64,000 bases of DNA from Fuerstiella marisgermanici (lineage in GTDB: Bacteria; Planctomycetota; Planctomycetia; Planctomycetales; Planctomycetaceae), in the NCBI RefSeq assembly GCF_001983935.1, contig NZ_CP017641.1:5675001-5739000 (forward strand), given 5' to 3'. Of this stretch, positions 8,277 to 18,077 are shown in pieces (position 1 is the first letter of the stretch; each line of letters starts with the position of its first letter). Under the pieces are notes generated by a model. The model saw nothing but the letters and a program-made list of their open reading frames with translations, was not told the origin of the DNA and made no database searches. The position numbers were made by a program, and so were the translations under genes.

Positions 8277-9731
8277 TCAGCTGACGATTTCGTTCACCAC
8301 TCGAGGCGGTTCGATGCCCGTCAATCGTTCTTCCAGCCCGCTGCGCATGAAGAACAGTTTTTGGTGGTCGAGACCCAGAAGATGCAGAATCGTCGCGTGA
8401 AAGTCGTGGACGCTGACGGGATTCTCAACCACGTTGTGCCCGAATTCGTCCGTGGTGCCGTAGGCTGTTCCGCCACGAACTCCGCCGCCGGCCATCCATG
8501 ATGTGAACGCCTGCATGTTGTGATCACGACCGCTGAAACCGTTGGCAGATTTTTGAGTTGTCGGTGTCCGTCCGAATTCTCCCCCCCAAACAACCAGAGT
8601 CGATTCCAGCAGCCCGCGTTCTTTCAGGTCCTGCAACAACGCGGCGACCGGTTTGTCAGTCCGTTGGCAGGCGGCTTTATGATTGGCTGCAATGTCGGCG
8701 TGGCTGTCCCATGGCTGTTCTTCCATGAAAATCTGCACAAAGCGGACGCCGCGTTCGACCAACCGTCGAGCCAGCAGGCAACGCTTGGCATACGAATCGG
8801 TTGGGCGTTCGCCGACACCATACATCGTTTGAGTCTGCCGGGATTCTCGAGACAGGTCCAACGCTTCGGTCGCCGACAGCTGCATGCGAGCGGCAAGGCT
8901 GTAGCTTTCGATTCTGGCATCCAATTCGGGGCGGAAGGGACGCTGCTGCTTGTGAAGCCTGTCCAACCGATTCAGCAATGATCGCGCGGTTTCGGTGACA
9001 GCGGAGGGTTGTTCGAACTGCGGCTTCAGGTTCAGAATGGGTGATCCGGTTGGGCGGAACCTCGTTCCCTGAAAGACGGGCGGCAGAAATCCGGCCGTCC
9101 AGTTACGAGTTCCGTTTTTGGGTTGCCCGAGTGGATCGTTCAGCACGACGTACGCTGGCAGGTTTCGGTTTTCAGAACCCAGCCCGTAAATCGTCCAGGC
9201 TCCCAGAGTCGGGTAGCCCATAAACAGCCGACCACTGTGAATTTTGTACAGTGCGTTGTCGTGGTTCGGGTGGTCGGTCCACATCGAATTGATCAGGCAA
9301 ATGTCGTCCGCCATTTGCGCTGTGTTTGGCAGAGTGTCGGCCATCCAGAGACCAGATTCGCCATGCTGAGCGAACTCATAGCGCCCCCCCATCATCACTC
9401 CGATGTCAGCGGTACTCTGGTTGCCGATGTCTTCGACGTTGCCAGGAAACGGCTGACCGTCCATCCGATTTAGCGTCGGCTTCGGATCGAACAAATCCAT
9501 CTGCGATGGACCGCCGTTCATAAACAGCTGAATCACCGACGTCGCTTTGGCCGGATGATGCGTCTTCCGCGGCTTCGTATCCAGCGGGACAGCAGCGTGC
9601 TCATGGTGGTCGGCGGCCAGCGCTGACGAACCACCCAGAAGGTCGTCGCTCAGCAGCTTAGCCAGCGCAACACCCAGCAGTCCGTCAGATGTGCGGGCAA
9701 AGAAGTCTCGACGCGTCGGTTGGTGGGGCAT
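8277..9731 (-). CDS. DUF1501 domain-containing protein, Tat-exported
   Basis: A 484-residue protein. The N-terminus has TRRDFFARTSDG followed by a weakly hydrophobic stretch, a twin-arginine signal. The body matches DUF1501 (PF07394), a sulfatase/alkaline-phosphatase-like fold common in planctomycetes: VIQLFMNGGPSQMDLFDPKP near residue 70, 'LVVWGGEFGRTPTTQ' near 390, GRDHNMQAFTSWMAGGGVRGG, and a C-terminal FHATILHLLGLDHQKL. Activity is unknown. DUF1501 genes usually sit next to a DUF1549/DUF1553 gene. The one in this window is at 19107-21959, so the pair may have been separated by the chemosensory operon. Confidence 0.9.
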   Translation of the reverse strand: MPHQPTRRDFFARTSDGLLGVALAKLLSDDLLGGSSALAADHHEHAAVPLDTKPRKTHHPAKATSVIQLFMNGGPSQMDLFDPKPTLNRMDGQPFPGNVEDIGNQSTADIGVMMGGRYEFAQHGESGLWMADTLPNTAQMADDICLINSMWTDHPNHDNALYKIHSGRLFMGYPTLGAWTIYGLGSENRNLPAYVVLNDPLGQPKNGTRNWTAGFLPPVFQGTRFRPTGSPILNLKPQFEQPSAVTETARSLLNRLDRLHKQQRPFRPELDARIESYSLAARMQLSATEALDLSRESRQTQTMYGVGERPTDSYAKRCLLARRLVERGVRFVQIFMEEQPWDSHADIAANHKAACQRTDKPVAALLQDLKERGLLESTLVVWGGEFGRTPTTQKSANGFSGRDHNMQAFTSWMAGGGVRGGTAYGTTDEFGHNVVENPVSVHDFHATILHLLGLDHQKLFFMRSGLEERLTGIEPPRVVNEIVS

Positions 9732-9824
9732 AGCGAATCTCTCATTCCAGGTGCCCCGACATTATGCCCAATTTGTGAACGATTCGCGATGGTCGTTTCG
9801 CTTCCATCGCGAAAATCAGTCCAC

Positions 9825-10748
9825 TCAATCGGGCGAATTCAGATCGATGTGCACCTGCATGCCGCAGCTTTTGTTGAGTGATTCGTAGCAGCTTTTTAGT
9901 CGGTCGAGCTGCTGCTGGATGGAGTCAAGAGCCGTGTTGGCGAAGCGTGAAATGCTGGAGTAGCCCGACGCCTGGGCGCCCACATCGTCGGCGCGGCGTG
10001 AGGCCTCGCGAATGGTGGCACACAGGTCGATATCACCAACGCGGCTGCCCGAATAAAACGCCGCCACAACATCAGGGTCGATCAAGCCAGACTGCATCAG
10101 TCGTGTTTTGAAGGCGATCCAATCGTGAATGCGGTCCGTAATATCTACGTCAAGCGCCACATGAGTCCCGCGTGGAGCAAGTGGCAGCGCAGAATGCCCG
10201 GTAAGTTCCAGGACTTTCGCGGTCGCCGTTGCCGTCTCTGCGCGACGGAAGCGGCGTTTGGCTGGCAATCGGACTTCCGCGATTTCGAAGCGCAAGCCGC
10301 GTCCGCCCATTTCGCGATTCAGCTTCGAGAGTTCGAACATAAACAGACCGACTTGCGTTGACGTCGCATCGTGTGGACGCAGCAATAACCGGAAAGGAGC
10401 CGGTCCGGTTGCCAACGCAGCCTCAGCGGCTTCGCGCTGACTTTGCTCAGCCTGAGCATCCTGACTAGGCACTTCGCCTGCTTTCGCAGCTTCGGCCTGA
10501 CGCTGATCCAGTTCGTTTCGAAGTCGCTCAAGTTGACTGGATTCGCGTTTGAGCTGCCTTCTCCACGCGGCTTTTTCGCGTTCAAATTCTTCGGTCTCGC
10601 GTTCCAGCTTCGCGAACTGTTCGCACAAAAAGTCTTCAGCGCGGCGGCCGAATCGGTCCAGCTTGCGCGCAAGGTCCAGAACGTGCAGCGAACGAGATTC
10701 GCCCGCGTGCAACATGTTTGTGTCGGTATCGGTGAAAATCGTGCCCAC
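9825..10748 (-). CDS. Coiled-coil protein, last gene of the chemosensory operon
   Basis: About 307 residues from a GTG at 10748, which sits 2 nt after the stop of the FHA gene and is preceded by GGAAAGG. An ATG at 10778 would add 10 codons inside the FHA gene and looks less likely. Residues about 20-100 are a charged coiled coil (FEREKAAWRRQLKRESSQLE). The middle contains a predicted alpha/beta segment around FRLLLRPHDATSTQVGLFMFEL, and the end is helical with two Cys (KSCYESLNKSCG). No known domain is recognised. Translational coupling to the FHA gene points to a shared complex. Confidence 0.65.
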   Translation of the reverse strand: MGTIFTDTDTNMLHAGESRSLHVLDLARKLDRFGRRAEDFLCEQFAKLERETEEFEREKAAWRRQLKRESSQLERLRNELDQRQAEAAKAGEVPSQDAQAEQSQREAAEAALATGPAPFRLLLRPHDATSTQVGLFMFELSKLNREMGGRGLRFEIAEVRLPAKRRFRRAETATATAKVLELTGHSALPLAPRGTHVALDVDITDRIHDWIAFKTRLMQSGLIDPDVVAAFYSGSRVGDIDLCATIREASRRADDVGAQASGYSSISRFANTALDSIQQQLDRLKSCYESLNKSCGMQVHIDLNSPD

Positions 10749-10750
10749 AA

Positions 10751-12199
10751 TTATCCCTTTCCTTCCATGCGACCCCACAAGCGCGCCAGGCGGTTGCTGA
10801 GCTTCCGTTCTTCCAACTCTTTCTTTTTCTCTGCCTCTTCGCGGATGTGGATCTCGTTTAAGTGCTGTCTGAGTGCCTGCAACTTCAACGTCGAATCACT
10901 CGGTCCGGCCGCCGCTTTTTGACGCGCCTTTTCCAGTTCCTGTCGTTGTCGAGCAATCTCAGCACGCTGTTCAGCCAGTTCAACGCGTTCCTGCTTGGCA
11001 TCTTCCTGCTTTGCGTCTTCCAGCTCTCGCCGAAGCTTAGCACTGGCGGCTTCTGATTGAGCCAACTGCTGTCGCAACGCATCGGCTGTTTCGCGAAGTC
11101 CGGTCATCACGTTTTGTGCTGCTTCCAGCTTCGCGTTCGACGAATCCGCACTCATCGCCAGCACTGCGCGATTTCGTTCTTCCAGCAGAGACTCAACGGT
11201 TTGTTCCAGCCTTGCTTTCTGAGCCTGCCATTCCTGTTCGCGTGATCCAAATCGTTTTTCGATGTCCTGCAGCCACCCGTTTAGCTGAACCTGTTCATCC
11301 TGTTGAGCCTGCGCGGCATCTTCGGCGGCTTCCAGCAAAGCGGTCAGCGTCGCGACCTGTTCGTCACGTTCCTCAAGTTCAGCCAGCAGTTGCTCAAGCC
11401 GTTCGACAAGCCGTTCAGCTTCGGCTTTCGGAAGGGTGTCTTCGTCGTCCGACGGGTTGCTGCTTTGGTCGGGCGGCTGAACAGCGATTTCGGATTGCAT
11501 TTCAAGAGCCGCCTGCAGATCAAGCACTTCAGCTCGCAACAGTTCGATCATTTCGTCCTGATACGGATCGGCGGCCGGAGCGTCTGACATCGTGGTCAAA
11601 CTCTGCAACCGATGCTGCAGGACTGCATTCTCTGCATTGGCTTCGTCCAGCCTGGCCTGCAGCGTCTGCACCGAAACTTCGTCGGGAACAGAATGATGCT
11701 CACGCGCCGCTGGCGCTGGGGCCTCGATGGTCTCTGTCGAACAGCGTTCGTTATCGATTCCCAGGCTCTTCTTCAGTTCCTCAATCTGATCGATTGGCGA
11801 TTCACTGCGACCTTCAAGCGGCGCCCTGTCTGAATCAGAAGTCACGCTGGCATCTGCCTGCTCAGATCTTTCCGGCGCGGCGGAATTTCCGAGGGCGACT
11901 GCAATTCTGGCAGCGCCGACGCGGAGTTCAGCATCGCTGGATAGTTCTGTGTGCCGCACGCGCGTTCCGTTGACGAACGTACCGGATTCGGAATAGCAGT
12001 CCTGGAGACTGACGACGCCCGAATCAACCCCAATCACGCAGTGCGTCGAAGCGACACCTTCGTCTGTCAGGATGATGTCGGAACTTTCGTCAGTACCCAG
12101 GATCAGTCGATCACCGTCATAGAGTTCAATCGAACGCCCCTGACCGCCGTCCAAGGTGATAACGGCTGCGATCTTACATTGCATTACAGCGCCAGACAT
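10751..12199 (-). CDS. FHA domain protein with long coiled coil
   Basis: A 482-residue protein. Residues about 5-95 form an FHA domain: LILGTDESSDIILTDEGVASTHCVI, followed by a Gly-Thr-Phe-x-Asn-Gly turn, split here as SGTFVNG. FHA domains bind phosphothreonine. The SxxH and NG signatures are present, but the usual Arg after the first Gly (GR) is Thr, so binding may be weakened. From about residue 180 to 470 the protein is a Glu/Gln/Ala-rich coiled coil (LEELLAELEERDEQVATLTA region). Its ATG overlaps the stop of the response regulator (TAATG), so the two are translationally coupled. Confidence 0.8.
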   Translation of the reverse strand: MSGAVMQCKIAAVITLDGGQGRSIELYDGDRLILGTDESSDIILTDEGVASTHCVIGVDSGVVSLQDCYSESGTFVNGTRVRHTELSSDAELRVGAARIAVALGNSAAPERSEQADASVTSDSDRAPLEGRSESPIDQIEELKKSLGIDNERCSTETIEAPAPAAREHHSVPDEVSVQTLQARLDEANAENAVLQHRLQSLTTMSDAPAADPYQDEMIELLRAEVLDLQAALEMQSEIAVQPPDQSSNPSDDEDTLPKAEAERLVERLEQLLAELEERDEQVATLTALLEAAEDAAQAQQDEQVQLNGWLQDIEKRFGSREQEWQAQKARLEQTVESLLEERNRAVLAMSADSSNAKLEAAQNVMTGLRETADALRQQLAQSEAASAKLRRELEDAKQEDAKQERVELAEQRAEIARQRQELEKARQKAAAGPSDSTLKLQALRQHLNEIHIREEAEKKKELEERKLSNRLARLWGRMEGKG

Positions 12200-13800
12200 T
12201 AGTTCACTCCTGTGACAGCCAAAGTTGCTTCGGTGGCAGTTGCCGACCGAATTAACTCAGCGGGAACATCGATCGGCATTGAATCTGAGTTCAGGATCGA
12301 TTCGAGATTTGATTTTTGATACGGCCGTCGAAGCACGGGCAAGTGCTGAATCGATTCGGCCAGTGGTTGCGAAGCATCTTCAGGCACGACCAGAATGATC
12401 CGCCGATCGCCATTAAGAATCTCGCTGTCGCGCAGTTTCTCTGGCAGGTCCAGGACGGCTTCACCCTGCACGGCAACCAACACAGCGTCTGGCGATTTTC
12501 GTTTCAACAGGATCTGCAAGCTAAATTCGTCGCGAACAACGTTGCCCGTCCATCCACTTTTCGGTTCTTCGATGACACCCCGAATGACTTCTGCACCAGG
12601 CACATCAGGTTCGAAGGCCACCAACGTTTGGTTCGGCGTCAGGACGGTTGTCTGAACCCATTCGGCAAGCAATAGTCCCTGCAGCACTCGCTCCGTTTCT
12701 GCACTGGACAGCCCGGCTCGCACGCCAATTTCTGCGGAATTCCGAGGCGTCGCGTCGAGATGCGTCAGCAGTTGAACGTGTTTGGCAGACAGACCCGCGC
12801 GGTCGAGGTTTTGGCCACGCAACGTGTTTCGCACCCACCCGGTCCGAGCGGCCGCGGCGGGAGAACTGGTTTCGTCGTTGTCCATGCGATCATTCATCGC
12901 ACCGTCGACCAGAATCGCGGCCAGGCACGAATCGACGGCCGCTTTGGCAAACAGAGAAGGGGCGGTTTGATCGGGAAGGAAGCTGAAGTTCTGCGGTGAG
13001 TTCTGAAAACAGTACCGCGTGAGCACGGCGGCCTGGTGTCGCAGCAGCGTTCTCAGCATGCGCGGGTCCAGCATCTTTTTGTCCATCAACTCGACCAGCC
13101 CGTCCACTCGCGTAGACGTCCCGCTGCTCATCGTAAACTGCAACAGCGGCGATAGTTCTTTCATCGATGCTGGCAGTCGAGCCGCGATTTCCGCCGGGTC
13201 AAACGATGGCGAAACGACTCCCTGAATGCGACCGTTGCCAAGGAAGAAGCAGACGCGATTGCGTTCGGTTTCGACCACCAGCATGCCGTCTTTCTGCCCG
13301 TTGTTCAGAAAGTCAATCACTTCGCGCAGCCCGAGCCAGCGGAAGTCTCCGCTTAGCGCCGGTTGTTCTGTTTCTCCCACCACTTCAGGAACCGCCGTGC
13401 CGTTGGCCTGCGACGAAACAATCAGCGCCCCGGTTTCCAGCGCGTTGGCCACCGTCATTTTTAGCAGGTCAGGCGTAAATGGCTTGGGTAGCGAATCAAC
13501 AACGTTGGGCACGTCCATGTATTCGACGTACGCCTGCTTTCGCAGCGTCGACGAAACGACGAAAGGAATGTGACTGCATTCCGCCTTCGCGATGATCTTG
13601 CGACAGACTTCGATGCCGGTCGTCCCCGGCAATTGATGGTCCAGCAGAATAAGATCCGGCTGCACTTCGCTGGCCAGTTCGACACCGATCTCACCGTTGG
13701 GGGCCAGCACAACGCGGTACCCTTCCTGGCTAAGATGGCTGTCGACCATTTTGCGAATGGTCGTGCTGTCGTCGATGACAAGGATGGTGGAATTGGACAT
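12199..13800 (-). CDS. Response regulator with DUF4388/PATAN output region
   Basis: 533 residues from the ATG at 13800, just after the CheA stop; an upstream in-frame extension lies inside cheA and is ignored. Residues 1-120 are a CheY-like receiver: acidic pair in VIDDS, phosphoacceptor Asp54 (ILLDHQLPG) and Lys106 (LPKPF). Residues about 135-290 match DUF4388/PATAN (GDFRWLGLREVIDFLNNGQ, then GMLVVETERNRVCFFLGNGRI), a module linked to bacterial signalling and MglB-like networks. A winged-helix-like segment follows (GLSAKHVQLLTHLDA onward, to about 420), then a degenerate receiver-like tail containing DAVLVAVQG and RPYQKSN. It is the likely target of CheA phosphorylation in this operon. Confidence 0.8.
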   Translation of the reverse strand: MSNSTILVIDDSTTIRKMVDSHLSQEGYRVVLAPNGEIGVELASEVQPDLILLDHQLPGTTGIEVCRKIIAKAECSHIPFVVSSTLRKQAYVEYMDVPNVVDSLPKPFTPDLLKMTVANALETGALIVSSQANGTAVPEVVGETEQPALSGDFRWLGLREVIDFLNNGQKDGMLVVETERNRVCFFLGNGRIQGVVSPSFDPAEIAARLPASMKELSPLLQFTMSSGTSTRVDGLVELMDKKMLDPRMLRTLLRHQAAVLTRYCFQNSPQNFSFLPDQTAPSLFAKAAVDSCLAAILVDGAMNDRMDNDETSSPAAAARTGWVRNTLRGQNLDRAGLSAKHVQLLTHLDATPRNSAEIGVRAGLSSAETERVLQGLLLAEWVQTTVLTPNQTLVAFEPDVPGAEVIRGVIEEPKSGWTGNVVRDEFSLQILLKRKSPDAVLVAVQGEAVLDLPEKLRDSEILNGDRRIILVVPEDASQPLAESIQHLPVLRRPYQKSNLESILNSDSMPIDVPAELIRSATATEATLAVTGVN

Positions 13801-13802
13801 GG

Positions 13803-16175
13803 TTATTGGACTCCCGTTAACGTGTGATTTGAGACTTCGATCAATCGGCGAGCGTCCAGCACCAAAACGGTTTCCGCTCGGCCGGACAACGTGACGCCGG
13901 AAATCCATTCATTTCCCTGCATCAATGGCGGTAGTGATCGCACGACAACTTCTTCCACGCCGATGATCGCGTCGACCGCGATCGCGACAGTTTGCGTGTT
14001 GTCCTGTGATTCGGAGTATGAGATGTTTCGCAGCGTGACATGGCTTCGTGGTGGTACGTGCACGCCATCGGAGCCCAGCAGTTTGCCGAGACTTGTGACG
14101 CGGACGTTTTTCTCCGCGGTGCTATCTTCCGGCTGATTCTGGTCCGAGGTACCGCTGACGGCGTTCATCGGCAATGCGTACAACTGACCTTCGTGCCGCA
14201 TGATCAAGGCATGTTCGACGGAGGAACGCAGTGGCACCTGCAGTTGGAAGGTTGTCCCCTGGCCGGATTTGGATTCGACGCTGATCCTTCCGCGCAATCG
14301 GCGCACCCAGCTATCGACGACATCCATGCCCACGCCGCGTCCTGATATTTCGCTCACGGAAGACCTGGTTGAAAACCCGGGATGAAAAATCAGCTTCCAC
14401 AACTGAGCTCGACTAACTGGTGCATCCCACGGCAGCAGGCCGAGTTCCCGGCCACGCGATTCCAAAGCTTCTTCGTCCAAACCGCAGCCGTCATCCTTCA
14501 CATGGATCGACAAAGACGTTGCGTCAGAAAACGCTGTCAGTGTAATCTTTCCGACGGCCGGTTTTCCTGCCTGCACCCGTTCCTGCTGTGACCGAATTCC
14601 GTGACTGACCGCATTACGCACCAGATGCAGCAAGGGTTCAAACAGTCGTTCCTGAACGGCTCGTTCTGCTCGAGCACCCTCGCCGTGACACGTAATTTCC
14701 ACCTGCTTGCCTTCGGCCTTCGCGGCTTCGCGGATGACTCGTTGAAGTCGCTGAAACAGGCCGCTCACGGGCAGTCGACGTAACTCCATCAGTTCCTGAC
14801 GAAACCGTCCGATCAGGTGCGACACAGCATCGTTGTCTTCGGCCAGTGGATCTGTGACGTCAGAAATCGAACGTTCCAGCTCCGATGTGTCGTTCGATAT
14901 TTCGTTCAGCGACTGAGCGACAAACCGCGATTGCGTGGCCTGCCGATTCACGTTTGCGGTCAGCGAATGATCGGCAATGGCTGATGGTGGGGCAGTGAAT
15001 TCGATTGACGATGACAGTGACCGTGTCCGCGACGTGCAATTTTCCAGGTTACGCTGAATTGCTTTCAGTGAATCGACTGACGTCTCGCGACGATTTCGCA
15101 GCATCACCAGTTCCGCCAGCAGGTCCATCAACCGATCCAGCCGCGACGCCTCAACTCGGACAAACAGGTCTGAGTCGCCAGCAGACGGCGATGCCGTGAA
15201 GGCCGCTGGTGTCGCTGTGACTTCCTTCGGTGGCAGTTCTGACGCCGCCGGCGACGACGGTGACGGTGACGAGGCGACCGGACGGACCAGTGCATCAAGC
15301 TGAGTTCGGACGGCATCCACACCAGCCAGCAACCGGTCGACATCGATCTGATCGCCGTTGGTACTTTCGACGTAGTTTTCCAGGTCGTGCAGGAAACTCG
15401 CCAAACGCACGAGTCCTACCGTTCCCGCTGCACCTTTGAGCGTGTGTAGTTGACGGCAGAAATTTCTGAGCGACTCGTCCGTCGGCGCTGCGCTTTCCAT
15501 TTCCAGCAAGCTGGCTTCCATTTCGGCCAGGCATTGCTGAGCATCATCGGCGAAGGCCGCCACCATTTCCGGATCGTCAATGGTTTCGACGTTCGGTTTA
15601 CGGGCCGCTGCGGGTTTTGCTTCGGAAGGCGGAGGTGATGTTTGCTGTTCGTTCGCTTGAGCGGCCGGAAGATCTGACTGCTCACCGAGCGCTGCCAAAA
15701 TTCCCGCCATATTCAGCGACGGCACTGTGTAGTTTGGATCATCTTCCGGAGCCGGACATGCAGATTGATCGTCTGAGGTCGTCGGATCCAGCATGACCGC
15801 ATCGGCCGGCCATCGCTCGTCGCTTGAATCTGCACGCCCGTTGCGTTCTTCCGGTTCCAGCAGCGCGAGGCTGTCACCCCACCGGTCCTCAACCACGCAA
15901 CGAATTGCATCGGCTCGTTCGAACGGCGGCTCCAGCAGGGCAGGTAGCGCTTCCTGCTGACAGAACTCGGCAATTTCGTTTGCCCGTTCCTGTGTGCCGC
16001 TGTCTTCACTAAACATTTCTGCAACGGCGATGAGGTCCAGCAGGGCGGCCGTCGCCTTGCCGAGTTCCACGTCCCCGGCTTCGGCAGCGCACTGATCGAC
16101 CTGAAGAGCCGCTTGCCGCAGTTCGCCAAGTAGCTGCGCGCAGCTCACGTCGTCTGTTCTGTCGTCGCTGGTCAT
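13803..16175 (-). CDS. cheA: CheA-family chemotaxis histidine kinase
   Basis: 790 residues. An N-terminal ~200-residue helical/acidic region has no known domain. The Hpt domain follows, with FCRQLHTLKGAAGTVGL and phosphoacceptor His244. Next come a dimerisation region (LDRLMDLLAELVMLRNRRE), a HATPase domain with N-box LVRNAVSHGIRSQQER and G-boxes DDGCGLD and ISGRGVGMDVV, and a C-terminal CheW-like P5 domain (LRSSVEHALIMRHEGQLYALP). No CheY/CheB-binding P2 domain is apparent. The stop is 2 nt from the start of the response regulator, and the start overlaps the receptor gene by 4 nt. Confidence 0.93.
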   Translation of the reverse strand: MTSDDRTDDVSCAQLLGELRQAALQVDQCAAEAGDVELGKATAALLDLIAVAEMFSEDSGTQERANEIAEFCQQEALPALLEPPFERADAIRCVVEDRWGDSLALLEPEERNGRADSSDERWPADAVMLDPTTSDDQSACPAPEDDPNYTVPSLNMAGILAALGEQSDLPAAQANEQQTSPPPSEAKPAAARKPNVETIDDPEMVAAFADDAQQCLAEMEASLLEMESAAPTDESLRNFCRQLHTLKGAAGTVGLVRLASFLHDLENYVESTNGDQIDVDRLLAGVDAVRTQLDALVRPVASSPSPSSPAASELPPKEVTATPAAFTASPSAGDSDLFVRVEASRLDRLMDLLAELVMLRNRRETSVDSLKAIQRNLENCTSRTRSLSSSIEFTAPPSAIADHSLTANVNRQATQSRFVAQSLNEISNDTSELERSISDVTDPLAEDNDAVSHLIGRFRQELMELRRLPVSGLFQRLQRVIREAAKAEGKQVEITCHGEGARAERAVQERLFEPLLHLVRNAVSHGIRSQQERVQAGKPAVGKITLTAFSDATSLSIHVKDDGCGLDEEALESRGRELGLLPWDAPVSRAQLWKLIFHPGFSTRSSVSEISGRGVGMDVVDSWVRRLRGRISVESKSGQGTTFQLQVPLRSSVEHALIMRHEGQLYALPMNAVSGTSDQNQPEDSTAEKNVRVTSLGKLLGSDGVHVPPRSHVTLRNISYSESQDNTQTVAIAVDAIIGVEEVVVRSLPPLMQGNEWISGVTLSGRAETVLVLDARRLIEVSNHTLTGVQ

Positions 16176-17548
16176 TGAGCAAACTCCCCATCCGTGACCG
16201 CCTGAATCAGGTCGTCAGGAGACGATGGTTTTGCTAACGGCTGCGGCAGAGCAGGGCTTGCCGTGATCCGATGACTGGTCGTGGTCGCTTCGTCCGAATC
16301 ACCGTAGTGATAAAGTGGCGACAGGCCGTCTTCCAATGCCTGAGCGTTCGAGACGATGTCCGATGTCTTGCTGCGAATCGATTCGCCTTGTTCACCGATC
16401 CGGTTCGCGACAGACGAAACCTGCTGCATCGCTCGTACCACTTCCTGAGTACACTGCAGCTGTTCGACAGCGGCACCAGCGATCTGCTGAGCTCGAGTCG
16501 CCGCTGACGTTGAAACCCGGTTGATGGCCTCAAGACTTCGCCCCGTTTCACCAGCCAGACGGATCTCTTCCTGCACCTGCCGACGACCTTCGGCCAGCAC
16601 CGATACTGTTTCGCCAGCTTCTGTTTGAATCGAAATCGCCAGCCCCGCAATGTTGCGTGACGCGTTGGACGTTGTTTCAGCCAGCTTTCTGACTTCGTCC
16701 GCTACCAGCGCAAAGCCGCTGCCTTCTCGCCCGGCCCGCACGGCTTCAATTGATGCGTTCAACGCCAGCATGTCGGTGCGAGCGGAAAGTTTTTGCATCG
16801 TTTCAACGATCGCCGCAATCTGTTCTGATTGCTGGCCGAGTGTCGTGACTTTCTTTTCGCTGCGTTCGACGCTCGCTTGAATATGGTCGAGGCCGCTGAG
16901 TAGGGATTCGATCAGATCGAGTCCGTCCGTCGCGCGGTCCGCGACGTCTGAAGCAGCCTTCTTAGAAGCGTTTGCTTCCCGGGCCACGCCATCAATCGTT
17001 GTCGAAAGCGTTTGCGCGGCTGAGGTTGCGTTTTCGATCGTGCGCAGCTGTTCCTGAGTGCCGCAGGTCGTGTCGTGTGCTCCACGAGCCACATCGTCCG
17101 CCAACGCCAGAATTCCGCCGACGTCACGAGCTGTTGTGCGTGACAGATTGCCTAACGCGTCGGTTAGCAGTCCGCTGCCTGCTGCGACTGACTTGCCATC
17201 AGCATGCGAAGCAGATTGCCCCAGCAGAAGCACAAGGTCGCCAACGTTCTGTGCCAAAGACCGCTGCCGCGCCAGCGCACCTGTGACTCGCTGCGCAACA
17301 TAATTCAGTTCCGGGATTCCGGTTTCAGTCGATTCGCCGGACACATCCACCAGCACTCGATTAAGGTTTCGGAGACTGCGCGCCAACCACCACGACGCCA
17401 CAAGCATCGGCACGATGATGGCCGCCGAAAACAGAACCACAAACGCCAGACGCGTGAAGCCGTGGACCTGTAGTCCGAACCAAACGCAATATCCTGCGAC
17501 GATGGCCGTTACGGCGTGAGTAACAAGTAATCGAATTCGGTAACTCAT
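16172..17548 (-). CDS. Methyl-accepting chemotaxis-type receptor without a sensor domain
   Basis: 458 residues. Two membrane helices at about 5-55 (VTHAVTAIVAGYCVWFGLQV and AFVVLFSAAIIVPMLVASWW) are joined by a loop of only a few residues, so there is no periplasmic sensor domain and no clear HAMP. The cytoplasmic coiled coil carries the MCP signalling tip: ARTDMLALNASIEAVRAGRE, then GSGFALVADEVRKLAE. It ends with a short tail carrying no CheR-docking pentapeptide. The stimulus must come from inside the cell, the membrane or a partner. Overlaps cheA (ATGA) and cheW by 4 nt each. Confidence 0.92.
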   Translation of the reverse strand: MSYRIRLLVTHAVTAIVAGYCVWFGLQVHGFTRLAFVVLFSAAIIVPMLVASWWLARSLRNLNRVLVDVSGESTETGIPELNYVAQRVTGALARQRSLAQNVGDLVLLLGQSASHADGKSVAAGSGLLTDALGNLSRTTARDVGGILALADDVARGAHDTTCGTQEQLRTIENATSAAQTLSTTIDGVAREANASKKAASDVADRATDGLDLIESLLSGLDHIQASVERSEKKVTTLGQQSEQIAAIVETMQKLSARTDMLALNASIEAVRAGREGSGFALVADEVRKLAETTSNASRNIAGLAISIQTEAGETVSVLAEGRRQVQEEIRLAGETGRSLEAINRVSTSAATRAQQIAGAAVEQLQCTQEVVRAMQQVSSVANRIGEQGESIRSKTSDIVSNAQALEDGLSPLYHYGDSDEATTTSHRITASPALPQPLAKPSSPDDLIQAVTDGEFAQ

Positions 17549-18066
17549 AGTGCCCCCATTCGTTCCCGTGTCGGCGCGTTGGCTTGAAGTCCGGACGAAC
17601 GGCCGGTGGATGCCAATTCTCGTTCTGCAAACTGTCGAATGGCCGACTGGTCCAGTACCTGAACCACTTCGTCATCCACGGTCGCCCAGCCAGTGACGAC
17701 TGACGCAATGCCCGCCGCGTCGGATTCGGGAGCGTCAGAAATATCCAACGCTCGCAGCCCACTGACTTCATCCACAAACACGGCCCAAGGGCCGTCGACG
17801 TCATCCAGAACCAACATAATTTCACCGTCCGATGTTTCAGGCTGCCGCAGCACTGACGCCAGATTTAGTAGCGGCACAAATTCGCTCCGAACGTGAAGCA
17901 AGCCTCGAAACACACCCGGCAATCCAGGCACAAACACAGGCTCCGAAGCCGGCCGAACTTCGCGCACGGAAAGCGTCGGCAAGGCAAGCCATTCCGCACC
18001 GCAGCGAAACACGCAATGAGTCGGCGTATTGGTGGAGTTATGTTGTGATGGAGACACCGGGTTCAC
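17545..18066 (-). CDS. cheW: CheW-like coupling protein
   Basis: About 173 residues from the GTG at 18066, which has AAGG 6 nt upstream; a GTG at 18075 is the alternative. Longer in-frame starts up to 18234 lie inside the preceding gene. The CheW fold is seen as HCVFRCGAEWLALPTLSVRE, then VFRGLLHVRSEFVPLLNL and IMLVLDDVDGPWAVFVDEV. It links the receptor tip to CheA. It is coupled to the receptor gene by a 4-nt overlap at its 3' end. The C-terminal extension after SAIRQFAE is Ser/Arg-rich and poorly conserved in type. Confidence 0.88.
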   Translation of the reverse strand: MNPVSPSQHNSTNTPTHCVFRCGAEWLALPTLSVREVRPASEPVFVPGLPGVFRGLLHVRSEFVPLLNLASVLRQPETSDGEIMLVLDDVDGPWAVFVDEVSGLRALDISDAPESDAAGIASVVTGWATVDDEVVQVLDQSAIRQFAERELASTGRSSGLQANAPTRERMGAL

Positions 18067-18077
18067 ACTGTTCACCT

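Noticed and set aside
11116-11973. 285-codon plus-strand gene opposite the FHA protein
   Set aside because: Antisense to a coiled-coil gene with strong codon bias; its protein is Arg/Pro-rich noise.
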